This document shows, in pieces, positions 1-10,479 of a stretch of DNA of 64,000 bases; position 1 is the stretch's first letter; every line of letters begins with the position of its first letter. A program made the translations under genes and the position numbers. The DNA is from Rivibacter subsaxonicus (GTDB lineage Bacteria > Pseudomonadota > Gammaproteobacteria > Burkholderiales > Burkholderiaceae_C), in the NCBI RefSeq assembly GCF_004217215.1, contig NZ_SHKP01000008.1, forward strand, positions 124,001 to 188,000. Direction: 5' to 3'. A model generated the notes under the pieces. The model searched no databases. It was given only the letters and a program-made list of their open reading frames with translations, and was not told the DNA's origin.

Positions 1-1606
<1,606 letters not shown>

Positions 1607-1664
1607 GGCGGGGCGTCGTCGGTGGCGGGCACGAGGCCCGCCGCGATTGAGAGTCAGGCGGGGA

Positions 1665-2039
1665 TCAGAGCGTCGTGAGCAGCTTGTCGTAGGCCGGCGG
1701 ATCCATCAGCTGGTCGAACTCGGCCATGTTGGTGATGTGCACCTTGAAGAACCAGCCGTTGCCGAGCGGGTCGCTGTTGGCCAGCGAGGGGTCGGCGCGC
1801 AGTTCCTCGTTGACCTCGACCACCTCGCCGCTGACCGGCATGTAGAGGTCCGCCGCGGCCTTGACCGACTCGACCACGCCGGCGATTTCGCCCTTGGCGT
1901 AGGTCTTGCCGACCTCGGGCAGGTCGACGAAGACCACGTCGCCCAGCGCGTCCTGCGCGTGGTGCGTGATGCCGACGACGGCGGCCTCGTGGTCCTCGAT
2001 GTTGATCCACTCGTGGTCGGGGGTGTACATGGTCGTCAT
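1665..2039 (-). CDS. gcvH: Glycine cleavage system H protein
   Basis: A 124-aa lipoyl carrier protein that shuttles the aminomethyl intermediate between GcvP, GcvT and the L protein. The lipoylation site is the Lys at about residue 60 in the context ESVKAAAD, and the N-terminal YTPDHEWI is typical. Length matches the family (about 125-130 aa). It sits between gcvT (36 bp upstream) and gcvP in one minus-strand operon. Confidence 0.97.
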   Translation of the reverse strand: MTTMYTPDHEWINIEDHEAAVVGITHHAQDALGDVVFVDLPEVGKTYAKGEIAGVVESVKAAADLYMPVSGEVVEVNEELRADPSLANSDPLGNGWFFKVHITNMAEFDQLMDPPAYDKLLTTL

Positions 2040-2075
2040 GGGTCGAGCTCCTCGGGTCGAAGGGTGGTGATTGAT

Positions 2076-3209
2076 TCAGCCGCGGAAATAGCGGTGCGGT
2101 GCGAACGGCATCGGACTCACCTGCATCGCGATCTTCTTGCCGCGCACCAGAGCGTAGACGGTGCCGCCCGGCTCGGTGAAGTTCATCGGCAGGTAGGCCA
2201 TCGCGACCGGCTCGTTGACGGTCGGCGCCAGCGTGCCGCTGCAGACCTTGCCGAGCGGATTGCCCTCGGCGTCGACGATCTCGGTGCCCTCGCGCACCGG
2301 GATGCGCTCCAGCCCGCGCAGGCCGACCCGCTTGTTGCTCGCGCCGCCGGCGAATTGGGCGTCGATGACCGCCGCCCCCGGATAGCCGCCGGCGCGCGCG
2401 CCGCCGGCACGGCGCACCTTCTGGATGGCCCAGGTCAGGCCGGCCTCGACCGGCGTGGTGGTCTGGTCGATGTCGTGGCCGTAGAGGCAGAGGCCGGCTT
2501 CCAGGCGCAGGGTGTCGCGCGCGCCCAGGCCGGCCGGTGCCACCTCGGGCTGGGCCAGCAGCGCGCGCGCCAGCATCACGGCATCGGCCGCCGGCACCGA
2601 GATCTCGAAGCCGTCCTCGCCGGTGTAGCCCGAGCGGGTGACGAAGCAGTCGCTGCCGGCCAGCTTGAAGCTGCCGCCGGTCATGAACACCAGCGCCCGC
2701 ACCTCGGGGTTCAGCCGTGCCAGCGCCTCCACCGCCTGCGGGCCCTGCAGGGCCAGTAGCGCCCGGTCGGGTAGCGGCTGCACCTGGCAGCGCATGCCGA
2801 TCTGCGCCGTGAGGTGAGCGATGTCGGCGTTCTTGCAGCCGGCGTTGACGATCACGAACAGGTCGTTGCCATGCTCGGCGCCGCGGCGCGTGATCATCAG
2901 GTCGTCGAGCAGGCCGCCGTTGTCGTTGGTGAAGAAGGCGTAGCGCTGCTTGTTGGCGCCGAGGCCGATGACGTCGACCGGCACCAGGGTCTCGAGCGCG
3001 GCGGCGGCGTCGGCGCCGAGCAAGCGCAGCTGGCCCATGTGCGAGACGTCGAAGAGCGCGGCCTTGGCCCGGCAGTGCCGGTGCTCGGCCATCAGGCCGG
3101 CCGGGTACTGCACCGGCATCGCGTAGCCGGCGAAGGGCACCATGCGGGCGCCGAGTTCGAGGTGCAGGGCGTGCAGCGGAGTCTGCAGCAGGTCGGTGTC
3201 GGTGGACAT
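2076..3209 (-). CDS. gcvT: Aminomethyltransferase, glycine cleavage T protein
   Basis: A 377-aa T protein, which transfers the methylene group from lipoyl-bound aminomethyl to tetrahydrofolate and releases ammonia. The N-terminus reads TPLHALHLELGARMVPFAGY, followed by FDVSHMGQ, and the C-terminal barrel ends ...APHRYFRG; this is full family length. The frame stays open further upstream, but that stretch is the riboswitch, so I take the ATG at 3207-3209 (MSTDTDLL). It is the first gene of gcvTHP and lies directly behind a tandem glycine riboswitch. Confidence 0.96.
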   Translation of the reverse strand: MSTDTDLLQTPLHALHLELGARMVPFAGYAMPVQYPAGLMAEHRHCRAKAALFDVSHMGQLRLLGADAAAALETLVPVDVIGLGANKQRYAFFTNDNGGLLDDLMITRRGAEHGNDLFVIVNAGCKNADIAHLTAQIGMRCQVQPLPDRALLALQGPQAVEALARLNPEVRALVFMTGGSFKLAGSDCFVTRSGYTGEDGFEISVPAADAVMLARALLAQPEVAPAGLGARDTLRLEAGLCLYGHDIDQTTTPVEAGLTWAIQKVRRAGGARAGGYPGAAVIDAQFAGGASNKRVGLRGLERIPVREGTEIVDAEGNPLGKVCSGTLAPTVNEPVAMAYLPMNFTEPGGTVYALVRGKKIAMQVSPMPFAPHRYFRG

Positions 3210-3284
3210 ACGAGCGCGGCCTCGGGGGCCGGAGGGCAGGAAGTCATTGAGCGGTCGATGCTTGCACCGGCCGTTCTCCTTTGC

Positions 3285-3508
3285 CCTCGCTGTCCGCTTT
3301 ACCTGAGAGATTGGCGTCGGCGGGCTCTGCCCGACTTCGCTTGCCCCTTCGGTGGACCGCCTCGGGGGCGGCCTCTCTCCAGTGAGGAAACGCAACCTCG
3401 TGGCTGCGTGTGCCAGTCCTTTTGCCTGAGCGTTCGGGAACGGGTCCCTGCGCCTTCGGCGGCCCTGTTCACCGGGGTGTGCGGGCTCTCTCCTGACGGT
3501 CGCCAGTG
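3285..3508 (-). promoter_or_regulatory. Tandem glycine riboswitch
   Basis: Read on the minus strand, two consecutive glycine aptamers are visible. The first has GTCAGGAGAGAG, then GCCGCCGAAGGCGCAGG, then CTCAGGCAAAAGGACTGG. The second has CTGGAGAGAG, CCACCGAAGGGGCAAGC and TCTCAGGTAAAGCGGACAG. These are the conserved glycine aptamer signatures in the order and spacing of the classic tandem form. It lies in the leader of gcvT and probably switches gcvTHP on when glycine is abundant. Edges are approximate. Confidence 0.93.
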
Positions 3509-3595
3509 TAGCCGAGCGTGCCTGCGGCCGGCCCGCTGTTCGTCGTCGGCGCCGTGCGCTACAACCGGGGTTGCATGCAGCCGGAGCCTGAAGCG

Positions 3596-5245
3596 ATGTC
3601 CAGCATCTACGACCGTGATCTCGAACGCAACGCGGCCAATTTCGTCGCGCTGTCGCCGGCCAGCTTTGTCGAGCGCAGCGCCGAGGTCTTTGCCGACCTG
3701 CCGGCGGTGATCCACGGTGCCCGCCGCTACGACTGGGCGCAGACGCGCGATCGCTCGGCCCGGCTGGCGGCGGCGCTGCGGGCCTTTGGCATCGGCCGCG
3801 GCGACACCGTCAGCGTGATGCTGCCGAACACGCCCGAGATGGTCGAGGCGCATTACGCGGTGCCGGCGATCAACGCCGTGCTCAACACGCTGAACACGCG
3901 GCTCGACGCGCCGCTACTGGCCTGGCAGCTGAACCACTGTGAGGCCAGGGTGCTGATCACCGATCGCGAATTCGCCCCGGTGATCGGCCCGGCGCTGCGG
4001 TTGCTCAAGGAGGAGCACGGCCGCGAGCCGGTCGTGATCGATGTCTGCGACAGCGAGTACGCCGGCCCGGGCGAGCGGCTCGGAGGCCTCGAGTACGAGG
4101 CGCTGCTGGCGGCGCATCCGCCGCTGGCGCGGCTCGAAGGCCCGGTCGACGAATGGGACGCGATCGCGGTGAGCTACACCTCGGGCACGACCGGTGACCC
4201 GAAGGGCGTGGTCACGCACCACCGCGGCGCCTATCTCAACGCGGTGTGCAACGCGGCAACCTGGACCATGCCGGCGTTTCCGCGCTACCTCTGGACGCTG
4301 CCGATGTTTCACTGCAACGGCTGGTGCTTCCCGTGGACGGTCGCCATGCTGGGCGGCACCCATGTCTGCCTGCGCAAGGTCGAGCCGCGGGCGATCTTCG
4401 ATGCGATGCGCGAGCACGGCGTCGACCACTACTGCGCGGCGCCGATCGTCCACAACCTGCTGATCAACGCGCCGGCCGAGCAGCGCGCCGGCATCACGCA
4501 GCAGGTGCGCGGCATGGTGGCTGGCGCCGCGCCGCCGGCTTCGATGATCGAGGGCATGGCGCAGATCGGCTTCGACCTGACCCATGTCTACGGCCTGACC
4601 GAGGTCTACGGTCCGGCGGCGGTGGCGGTCAAGCGGCCCGGCTGGGCCGGCGAGAGCCTGTCCGAGCAGGCCCGGCTCAACGGCCGTCAGGGCGTGCGTT
4701 ACGCGCTGCAGGAGGGCATGACGGTGCTCGATCCGCAGACGATGGCCGAGGTCGCGGCCGATGGCCAGACGATGGGCGAGATCATGTTCCGCGGCAACCT
4801 GGTGATGAAGGGCTACCTGAAGAACCCGGCAGCGACCGCCAAGGCCTTCGAGGGTGGCTGGTTCCACACCGGCGATCTCGCGGTGCTCGAGCCGGACCGC
4901 TACGCCAAGATCCGCGATCGCAGCAAGGACGTGATCATCTCCGGCGGCGAGAACATCAGCTCGCTCGAGGTCGAGGACGCGCTGTACCGCCATCCGGCCG
5001 TGCTGGCCTGCGCGGTGGTTGCGCGGCCCGACCCCAAGTGGGGCGAGACGCCGCTGGCCTATGTCGAACTCAAGCCCGGCTCCGAGGTGACGGCCGAGGC
5101 GCTGATCAATCATTGCCGCAGTCTGCTGGCCGGCTACAAGCTGCCGCGCGAGATCCGCTTCGAGGAGATCCCGAAGACCGCGACCGGCAAGATCCAGAAA
5201 TTCGTGCTGCGCGAGCGGGCTCGCTCGGCGGCCGCGATCGAGTGA
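3596..5245 (+). CDS. AMP-dependent acyl-CoA synthetase
   Basis: A 549-aa adenylate-forming acyl-CoA ligase that activates a carboxylate with ATP and joins it to CoA. The A3 P-loop motif YTSGTTGDPKGVV is at about residue 193, the A5-like VYGLTE follows, FHTGDL is near 425, the hinge region RSKDVIISGGENIS comes next, and the C-terminal KTATGKIQKF carries the catalytic Lys. The composition resembles the DmdB/medium-chain acyl-CoA synthetase group, but the substrate cannot be told. I chose the ATG at 3596 (MSSIYDRD) with GGAG about 10 nt upstream; an in-frame ATG at 3575 is the alternative. Transcription diverges from gcvT, and an enoyl-CoA hydratase follows 13 bp downstream, so the two probably form an operon. 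Confidence 0.9.
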   Translation: MSSIYDRDLERNAANFVALSPASFVERSAEVFADLPAVIHGARRYDWAQTRDRSARLAAALRAFGIGRGDTVSVMLPNTPEMVEAHYAVPAINAVLNTLNTRLDAPLLAWQLNHCEARVLITDREFAPVIGPALRLLKEEHGREPVVIDVCDSEYAGPGERLGGLEYEALLAAHPPLARLEGPVDEWDAIAVSYTSGTTGDPKGVVTHHRGAYLNAVCNAATWTMPAFPRYLWTLPMFHCNGWCFPWTVAMLGGTHVCLRKVEPRAIFDAMREHGVDHYCAAPIVHNLLINAPAEQRAGITQQVRGMVAGAAPPASMIEGMAQIGFDLTHVYGLTEVYGPAAVAVKRPGWAGESLSEQARLNGRQGVRYALQEGMTVLDPQTMAEVAADGQTMGEIMFRGNLVMKGYLKNPAATAKAFEGGWFHTGDLAVLEPDRYAKIRDRSKDVIISGGENISSLEVEDALYRHPAVLACAVVARPDPKWGETPLAYVELKPGSEVTAEALINHCRSLLAGYKLPREIRFEEIPKTATGKIQKFVLRERARSAAAIE

Positions 5246-5258
5246 GGAGTTGGCGGAT

Positions 5259-6047
5259 ATGAATGCGATCGACACCGACGCGTTGGTGCTGCACGAGCGC
5301 GACGAGCGCGGCGTGATCAGGCTGACGCTGAACCGGCCGCAGGCCTTCAACTCGCTGTCGCAGGCGCTGCTCGAGGCGCTGCAGCGCGAGCTCGATGCAG
5401 TCGCCGGCGACGCCGGTGCACGCGTCGTCGTGCTGGCCGCGGCCGGCAAGGCCTTCTGCGCCGGTCACGACCTGCGCGAGATGCGCGCCGAGCCGTCCCT
5501 CGACTACTACCGCGAGCTGTTCACGCAGTGCGGTCGGATGATGATGACGCTGCAGCGGCTCCCGCTGCCGGTGATCGCCAGGGTGCAAGGCGTTGCTACC
5601 GCCGCCGGCTGCCAGCTGGTGGCGATGTGCGACCTCGCCGTGGCCGCGACTGACGCACGCTTCGCGGTGAGCGGCGTCAATCTCGGGTTGTTCTGCTCGA
5701 CGCCGAGCGTGGCGCTGTCGCGCAACGTGCCGCGCAAGGCGGCCTTCGAGATGCTGGTCACGGGGGCATTCATCTCGGCCGCCGAGGCGCGCGAGCGAGG
5801 CCTCGTCAACCGCGTCGTCGAGCCGCAGGCCCTCGATGCCGAGATCGAGGGGCTGGTCGCGAGCATCGTCGCCAAGCCGCGCGAGGCGATCGCGCTCGGC
5901 AAGCATCTGTTCTACCGCCAGCTCGAGACCGGCATCGACGCGGCCTACGCCGATGCCGCCGAAACCATGGCCTGCAACATGATGGACGCGAGCGCGCTCG
6001 AGGGGGTGCAGGCCTTCATCGAGAAGCGGGCGCCGGATTGGGGCTGA
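5259..6047 (+). CDS. Enoyl-CoA hydratase/isomerase family protein
   Basis: A 262-aa crotonase-fold protein, probably an enoyl-CoA hydratase or isomerase of the ECHDC3-like group. The CoA-binding/oxyanion-hole motif is AGKAFCAGHDLREM, followed by the second oxyanion segment VATAAGCQLVAMCDLAVA. The start is the ATG at 5259: GAGGAG at 5244-5249 gives 9 nt spacing, whereas the in-frame TTG at 5250 abuts that RBS. It follows the acyl-CoA synthetase with only 13 bp between, which suggests joint use in acyl-CoA degradation or salvage. Confidence 0.88.
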   Translation: MNAIDTDALVLHERDERGVIRLTLNRPQAFNSLSQALLEALQRELDAVAGDAGARVVVLAAAGKAFCAGHDLREMRAEPSLDYYRELFTQCGRMMMTLQRLPLPVIARVQGVATAAGCQLVAMCDLAVAATDARFAVSGVNLGLFCSTPSVALSRNVPRKAAFEMLVTGAFISAAEARERGLVNRVVEPQALDAEIEGLVASIVAKPREAIALGKHLFYRQLETGIDAAYADAAETMACNMMDASALEGVQAFIEKRAPDWG

Positions 6048-6068
6048 GGCGCTCCGGCTCTCGCACTG

Positions 6069-6201
6069 CGGGCATCGAGCCCGCAGCGCTCGCCATCGCC
6101 TCCGCTGTCGATCCCCGCGCTGCAGAACCGAGTTGCGCCACCTCTCACGTTTCGGGCATTGAGCCCTCAACGTTCGCCATCGCCTGCGCTGGTCGATCCC
6201 C
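6069..6201 (+). repeat. Pair of about 48-bp imperfect direct repeats
   Basis: Between the enoyl-CoA hydratase and ETF-QO stop codons (convergent genes), two units at 6069-6116 and 6153-6201 share the pattern CGGGCATYGAGCCC, then TCGCCATCGCCT, then CGCTG and TCGATCCCC, with a few substitutions and one indel. Each unit starts with a small GGGC/GCCC inverted repeat. No gene is visible in this 186-bp gap. Function unknown; it could be a dispersed intergenic repeat or a termination element. Confidence 0.6.
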
Positions 6202-6233
6202 CTGCGGGGGCCCCTCGCCCTTCGCTTCGGCTC

Positions 6234-7919
6234 TTACATCCCCGCGTAGTTCGGCCCGCCGCCGCCCTCGGGCGTGACCCAGACGATGTTCTGGGTCGGG
6301 TCCTTGATGTCGCAGGTCTTGCAGTGCACGCAGTTCTGCGCGTTGATCTGCAGGCGCTCCTCGCCGTCGTCGTTCTTGACGAACTCGTAGACGCCGGCCG
6401 GGCAGTAGCGGCTCTCGGGGCCGGCGTACTGGGTGAGGTTGACCGTGACCGGCACGCTGGCGTCCTTGAGCGTCAGGTGTGCCGGCTGGTTTTCGGCGTG
6501 GTTGGTGTTGCTGATGAAGACCGAGCTCAGGCGGTCGAAGGTCAGCTTGCCGTCGGGCTTGGGGTAGGTGATCTGCGCGCACTCGGCGGCCGGCTTCAGG
6601 CGCTGGTGGTCGGCCTCGGTGCGGTGGATGGTCCACGGTGCCGACTTCATGCCGAGCTTGGGCAGCAGCCACTGCTCGATGCCGGTCATCAGCGTGCCGA
6701 TGGTGTTGCCCTTCTTGAACCATTGCTTGAAGTTGCGCGAGGCGTCGAGCTCCTCGAACAGCCAGCTTTTCTCGAAGGCCGCCGGGTAGGCGACGAGTTC
6801 GTCGTGGCGGCGGTCGGCGGCCACCGCCTCGAAGGCGGCCTCGGCGGCCAGCATGCCGGTCTTGATCGCCGCATGGCTGCCCTTGATGCGCGCCGCGTTG
6901 AGGTAGCCGGCGTCGCAGCCGATCAGCGCGCCTCCCGGGAACACGGTCTTGGGCAGGCTCAGCAGGCCGCCGGCAGTGATCGCGCGCGCGCCGTAGCCGA
7001 TGCGCTTGCCGCCCTCGATAACGCTGCGGATCGCGGGGTGCGTCTTCCAGCGCTGCATTTCCTCGAAGGGGCTGAGCCAGGGGTTCTGGTAGTCCAGCCC
7101 GGTGACGAAGCCGAGCGTGACCTTGTTGCCCTCGAGGTGGTAGAGGAAGCCGCCCCCGTAAGTGCTGCTGTCCATCGGCCAGCCGGCGGTGTGGACCACC
7201 TTGCCGGGCTGGTGGCGGGTGGGGTCGACCTCCCACAGTTCCTTGACGCCGATCGCGTAGCTCTGCGGATCCTTGTCGGCATCGAGCTTGAAGCGGGCGA
7301 TCAACTGCTTGCCCAGATGGCCGCGCGCGCCTTCGGCGAAGAAGGTGTAGCGGGCGTGCAGTTCCATGCCGAGCTGGAAGTCACCGGTCGGCTCGCCATC
7401 CTTGCCGACGCCGAGGTTGCCGGTGGCGATGCCCAGGACCGAGCCATCGTCGTTGTAGAGCACCTCGGCCGCGGCGAAGCCGGGAAAGATCTCGACGCCC
7501 AGGCCCTCGGCCTGCTCGGCCAGCCACTTGGTGACCGCGCCGAGGCTGATGACGTAGTTGCCTTCGTTGTGGAAGCAGCCCGGAACCAGCCAGTCGGGCG
7601 TGCGGCGCGAGCCGGTCTCGCTGAGGAACAGCACGTCGTCGCCACTCACCGGCTGGTTGAGGGGCGCACCGAGCTCCTTCCAGTTCGGGAACAACTCGGT
7701 GATCGCGCGCGGGTCCATCACCGCACCGCTGAGGATGTGGGCTCCGGGCTCGGAGCCCTTCTCGAGCACGCAGACCGACAACTCGCGTTCCTGCTTGGCC
7801 GCCAGCTGCTTGAGGCGGATCGCCGCCGACAGCCCTGCAGGCCCGCCGCCGACCACGACCACGTCGTACTCCATCGACTCGCGCGGACCGTACTGTTCAA
7901 GGATTGCTTGCGGTGTCAT
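6234..7919 (-). CDS. Electron transfer flavoprotein-ubiquinone oxidoreductase
   Basis: A 561-aa ETF-QO that passes electrons from acyl-CoA dehydrogenases via ETF to ubiquinone at the membrane. The N-terminal FAD-binding motif is VVVGGGPAGLSAAIRLKQL, and GAHILSGAV is typical. The C-terminal [4Fe-4S] segment reads CVHCKTCDIKDP, and the family end VWVTPEGGGGPNYAGM is intact. Length is normal. The start is the ATG at 7917-7919 (MTPQAILEQ). It diverges from an SDR gene, and a palindrome in the intergenic region may be a shared operator. The context is acyl-CoA oxidation. Confidence 0.96.
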   Translation of the reverse strand: MTPQAILEQYGPRESMEYDVVVVGGGPAGLSAAIRLKQLAAKQERELSVCVLEKGSEPGAHILSGAVMDPRAITELFPNWKELGAPLNQPVSGDDVLFLSETGSRRTPDWLVPGCFHNEGNYVISLGAVTKWLAEQAEGLGVEIFPGFAAAEVLYNDDGSVLGIATGNLGVGKDGEPTGDFQLGMELHARYTFFAEGARGHLGKQLIARFKLDADKDPQSYAIGVKELWEVDPTRHQPGKVVHTAGWPMDSSTYGGGFLYHLEGNKVTLGFVTGLDYQNPWLSPFEEMQRWKTHPAIRSVIEGGKRIGYGARAITAGGLLSLPKTVFPGGALIGCDAGYLNAARIKGSHAAIKTGMLAAEAAFEAVAADRRHDELVAYPAAFEKSWLFEELDASRNFKQWFKKGNTIGTLMTGIEQWLLPKLGMKSAPWTIHRTEADHQRLKPAAECAQITYPKPDGKLTFDRLSSVFISNTNHAENQPAHLTLKDASVPVTVNLTQYAGPESRYCPAGVYEFVKNDDGEERLQINAQNCVHCKTCDIKDPTQNIVWVTPEGGGGPNYAGM

Positions 7920-7989
7920 CTCGGGCTGCCTCTGGTTCTTGTTGGGCGAAGAAAAAGCAGGCCATTCTAGAGGGCCGGACAACAAAATA

Positions 7990-8001
7990 GAACGATCGTT
8001 C
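7990..8001. promoter_or_regulatory. Putative TetR-type operator palindrome
   Basis: The perfect 12-bp palindrome GAACGATCGTTC lies in the divergent region between ETF-QO and the SDR gene, in an AT-richer stretch (AACAAAATA precedes it). Short palindromes of this kind are common operators for TetR-family regulators of fatty-acid and acyl-CoA genes. The regulator is not identified; no TetR gene is adjacent. Confidence 0.5.
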
Positions 8002-8058
8002 GATAGGTGGCCGAGCCGGGGCTGCGTGCTATCGTGATTCGCGCAACGAGGAGCGAGC

Positions 8059-8841
8059 ATGAGCTATTCGATCGACCTGTCGGGGCGCGTGGCCCTGATC
8101 ACCGGCGCCTCCAGCGGCCTGGGCGCGCAGTTCGCCCGCACGCTCAGCCAGGCCGGCGCGGCCGTGGTGCTGGCCGGGCGCCGCGTCGAGCGGCTCAAGA
8201 CCCTGCGCGCCGAGATCGAGGGCGCCGGCGGCGACGCCCACGTGGTCGGCCTGGACGTGACCGACATGACCAGCATTCGCAGCGCGGTGGCGCATGCCGA
8301 GACCGAGGTCGGCGCGATCGACATCCTGGTCAACAACTCGGGCGTCAGCACCACGCAGAAGCTCACCGACGTCGGCGAGGAAGACTACGACCACATCTTC
8401 GACACCAACACCCGCGGCGCCTTCTTCGTCGCGCAGGAGGTCGGCAAGCGGATGATCGCGCGCGCCAAGGGCGCGGCACCGGGCACCTTTACCGGCGGGC
8501 GCATCGTCAACATCGCCTCGATGGCCGGGCTCAAGGTGCTGGGCCAGATCGGCGTCTACTGCATGAGCAAGGCCGCGGTGGTGCACATGACGCGGGCGAT
8601 GGCGCTCGAATGGGGCCGCTACGACATCAACGTCAACGCGATCTGTCCCGGCTACATCGACACCGAGATCAACCACCACCACTGGAGCACCGAGCAGGGC
8701 CGCAAGCTGGTCGAGATGCTGCCGCGCAAGCGCGTCGGCCAGCCTCAGGACCTCGACACCGCGCTGCTGATGCTGTGCGCCAAGGAGAGCCACTTCATCA
8801 ACGGCGCGGTGATCCAGGCCGACGACGGCTTCAGCGTCTGA
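8059..8841 (+). CDS. SDR family NAD(P)-dependent oxidoreductase
   Basis: A 260-aa classical short-chain dehydrogenase. The cofactor motif TGASSGLGAQFA is near the N-terminus, NNSG is in the core, the catalytic Ser is in NIASMAG and the YxxxK pair is in YCMSK. The C-terminus ends VIQADDGFSV. The start is the ATG at 8059 with GAGGAG upstream. A thioesterase gene begins 13 bp downstream, so these two are likely one operon, perhaps under the operator at 7990. The substrate is unknown; a 3-hydroxyacyl-CoA is plausible from context. Confidence 0.9.
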   Translation: MSYSIDLSGRVALITGASSGLGAQFARTLSQAGAAVVLAGRRVERLKTLRAEIEGAGGDAHVVGLDVTDMTSIRSAVAHAETEVGAIDILVNNSGVSTTQKLTDVGEEDYDHIFDTNTRGAFFVAQEVGKRMIARAKGAAPGTFTGGRIVNIASMAGLKVLGQIGVYCMSKAAVVHMTRAMALEWGRYDINVNAICPGYIDTEINHHHWSTEQGRKLVEMLPRKRVGQPQDLDTALLMLCAKESHFINGAVIQADDGFSV

Positions 8842-8854
8842 GGAGCGGGCCGAC

Positions 8855-9280
8855 ATGCCGAGGTTCGAACTGCCCGCCGACAAGCGCTTCACCAACGAGG
8901 TTCGCATCCCGATCCGCTGGGGTGACATGGACGCGATGGGGCACCTGAACAACACGCTCTACTTTCGCTACCTCGAGATCGTGCGCATCGCTTGGTTCGA
9001 CGAGATGGGCTGCGGCCCCAACCCGAAGGGCGAGGGGCCGGTGATCGTCAACGCCTACTGCAACTTCATCCGGCAGCTCGAGTACCCGGGCGAGGTGATC
9101 GCGCGCCACTACGTCGGCGCGGCCGGCCGCAGCAGCCTCGAGACCTACGTCACCCTCGAGCGTGTCGACCAGCCCGGCACGATCTACGCCGAGGGTGGCG
9201 CCAAGCTGGTCTGGGTCGACTTCCCGAGCCAGCGCTCGGTGCCGCTGCCGGACTGGCTCCGGCAGCGCAGCGGCGCATGA
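8855..9280 (+). CDS. Acyl-CoA thioesterase, 4HBT hotdog fold
   Basis: A 141-aa single hotdog-domain thioesterase. The 4-hydroxybenzoyl-CoA thioesterase signature GDMDAMGHLNNTLYFRYLE contains the usual catalytic Asp. The preceding SDR stop codon is 13 bp away and GAGG lies in that gap. It probably hydrolyses acyl-CoA in the same acyl-CoA pathway. A second 4HBT gene in the window (44970) is a paralogue with the motif WADNDAYGHINN. Confidence 0.9.
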   Translation: MPRFELPADKRFTNEVRIPIRWGDMDAMGHLNNTLYFRYLEIVRIAWFDEMGCGPNPKGEGPVIVNAYCNFIRQLEYPGEVIARHYVGAAGRSSLETYVTLERVDQPGTIYAEGGAKLVWVDFPSQRSVPLPDWLRQRSGA

Positions 9281-9479
9281 GGCCGGTCGACCGGGCTCGG
9301 CAGCACGAGGCGGTTCATCGCATCCGGCCCTTGCCCGGATCAGGCTGAACGCCGCCCGCGGCCGGCTCGATCGGCCTTGCTCCGCATCCCCAAGTTGACG
9401 CTTGCCGCGTCCGCCTCTGGCGGCGCATTCTTTTCGAGGCGCCGCCCGGCCTGGTCGGTGCCTCTACGAGGAGACGAAC

Positions 9480-10442
9480 ATGGCAACTGCGAAGAAGGCG
9501 GCGAAGAAGGCGGCCAGGAAGACCGAAGCGGCAATGAGCAAGGGCGCGGCCCGCAAGCGGCGCGGCATCGGGCTGCACATTGGCCTCAACACTGTCAGCG
9601 CCAGCCACTACGGCGGCTGGAGCGGCCCGCTGCAGGCCTGCGAGTTCGATGCCAACGACATGGCGGCCCTCGCGGCCGAGCGCGGAATGAGTTCCTCCGT
9701 GCTGCTGACCAAGAAGGCAACCCGTAGCGCGGTGCTCGACGCCATCCGTGCCGCCGCCAAGCAGTTGCATGGCGGCGACTTCTTCTTCCTGAGCTACTCG
9801 GGCCACGGCGGCCAGGTGCCCGATGTCTCGGGCGAGGAGCGCGACGACAAGCTCGACGAGACCTGGTGCCTCTACGACGGCCAGTTGATCGACGACGAGC
9901 TCTACCTGGAACTCGCGAGCTTCATCACCGGCGTGAAGGTGCTGGTGCTCTCGGACAGCTGCCACAGCGGCTCGGTGGTGCGCGCCGGACCACCGCAGGC
10001 GGGCGTCACGCCGCCCGAGATGCGCTCGAAGGCCATGCCGGCGGCGGTGGCGCTGCGCACCTACCGCGACAACCGGCGCTTCTACGACAAGCTGCAGGAG
10101 GGGGTCGCCGCCGCCTCCGAGAAGGCCGGCATCGTCGACCCCGACGCGGCGCTTGCCGCAGTGGCTGCCACCAGTGCCAGGCTCACCAAGATCGCGCGGC
10201 GCATGAAGCCGCGCGTGATCCTGATCTCGGGCTGCCAGGACAACCAGAGCTCCTACGACGGTGACCACAACGGTGCCTTCACCGAGCGCATGCTGACGGT
10301 CTGGAACAACGGCGGCTTCAGCGGCAACTACGCCCAGTTCCACGCCACGATCAAGGCCGGCATGCCGGCGGTGCAGACGCCGAACCTGTTCACGATGGGC
10401 ACGGCGAGCAAGTTCCTGCTCGAGCCGCCGTTCAGCTTCTAG
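9480..10442 (+). CDS. Caspase-family (C14) protease with Lys/Ala-rich N-terminal tail
   Basis: A 320-aa peptidase of the caspase/metacaspase fold. The catalytic His is about residue 109 in SYSGHGGQ and the catalytic Cys about residue 161 in SDSCHSGS; both are intact, so the enzyme looks active. Residues 1-28 form a basic Lys/Ala tail ([19 protein letters not shown]) like histone H1-type or nucleic-acid-binding tails. I chose the ATG at 9480, preceded by GAGGAG about 6 nt upstream. It has no signal peptide, so it is probably cytoplasmic. The next gene is convergent and unrecognised. Prokaryotic caspases are known in signalling and cell-death defence; the target here is unknown. Confidence 0.85.
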   Translation: MATAKKAAKKAARKTEAAMSKGAARKRRGIGLHIGLNTVSASHYGGWSGPLQACEFDANDMAALAAERGMSSSVLLTKKATRSAVLDAIRAAAKQLHGGDFFFLSYSGHGGQVPDVSGEERDDKLDETWCLYDGQLIDDELYLELASFITGVKVLVLSDSCHSGSVVRAGPPQAGVTPPEMRSKAMPAAVALRTYRDNRRFYDKLQEGVAAASEKAGIVDPDAALAAVAATSARLTKIARRMKPRVILISGCQDNQSSYDGDHNGAFTERMLTVWNNGGFSGNYAQFHATIKAGMPAVQTPNLFTMGTASKFLLEPPFSF

Positions 10443-10479
10443 CGGCGGGCCAAACTCTGGGCCGTGCGCCGGGCCGCGC

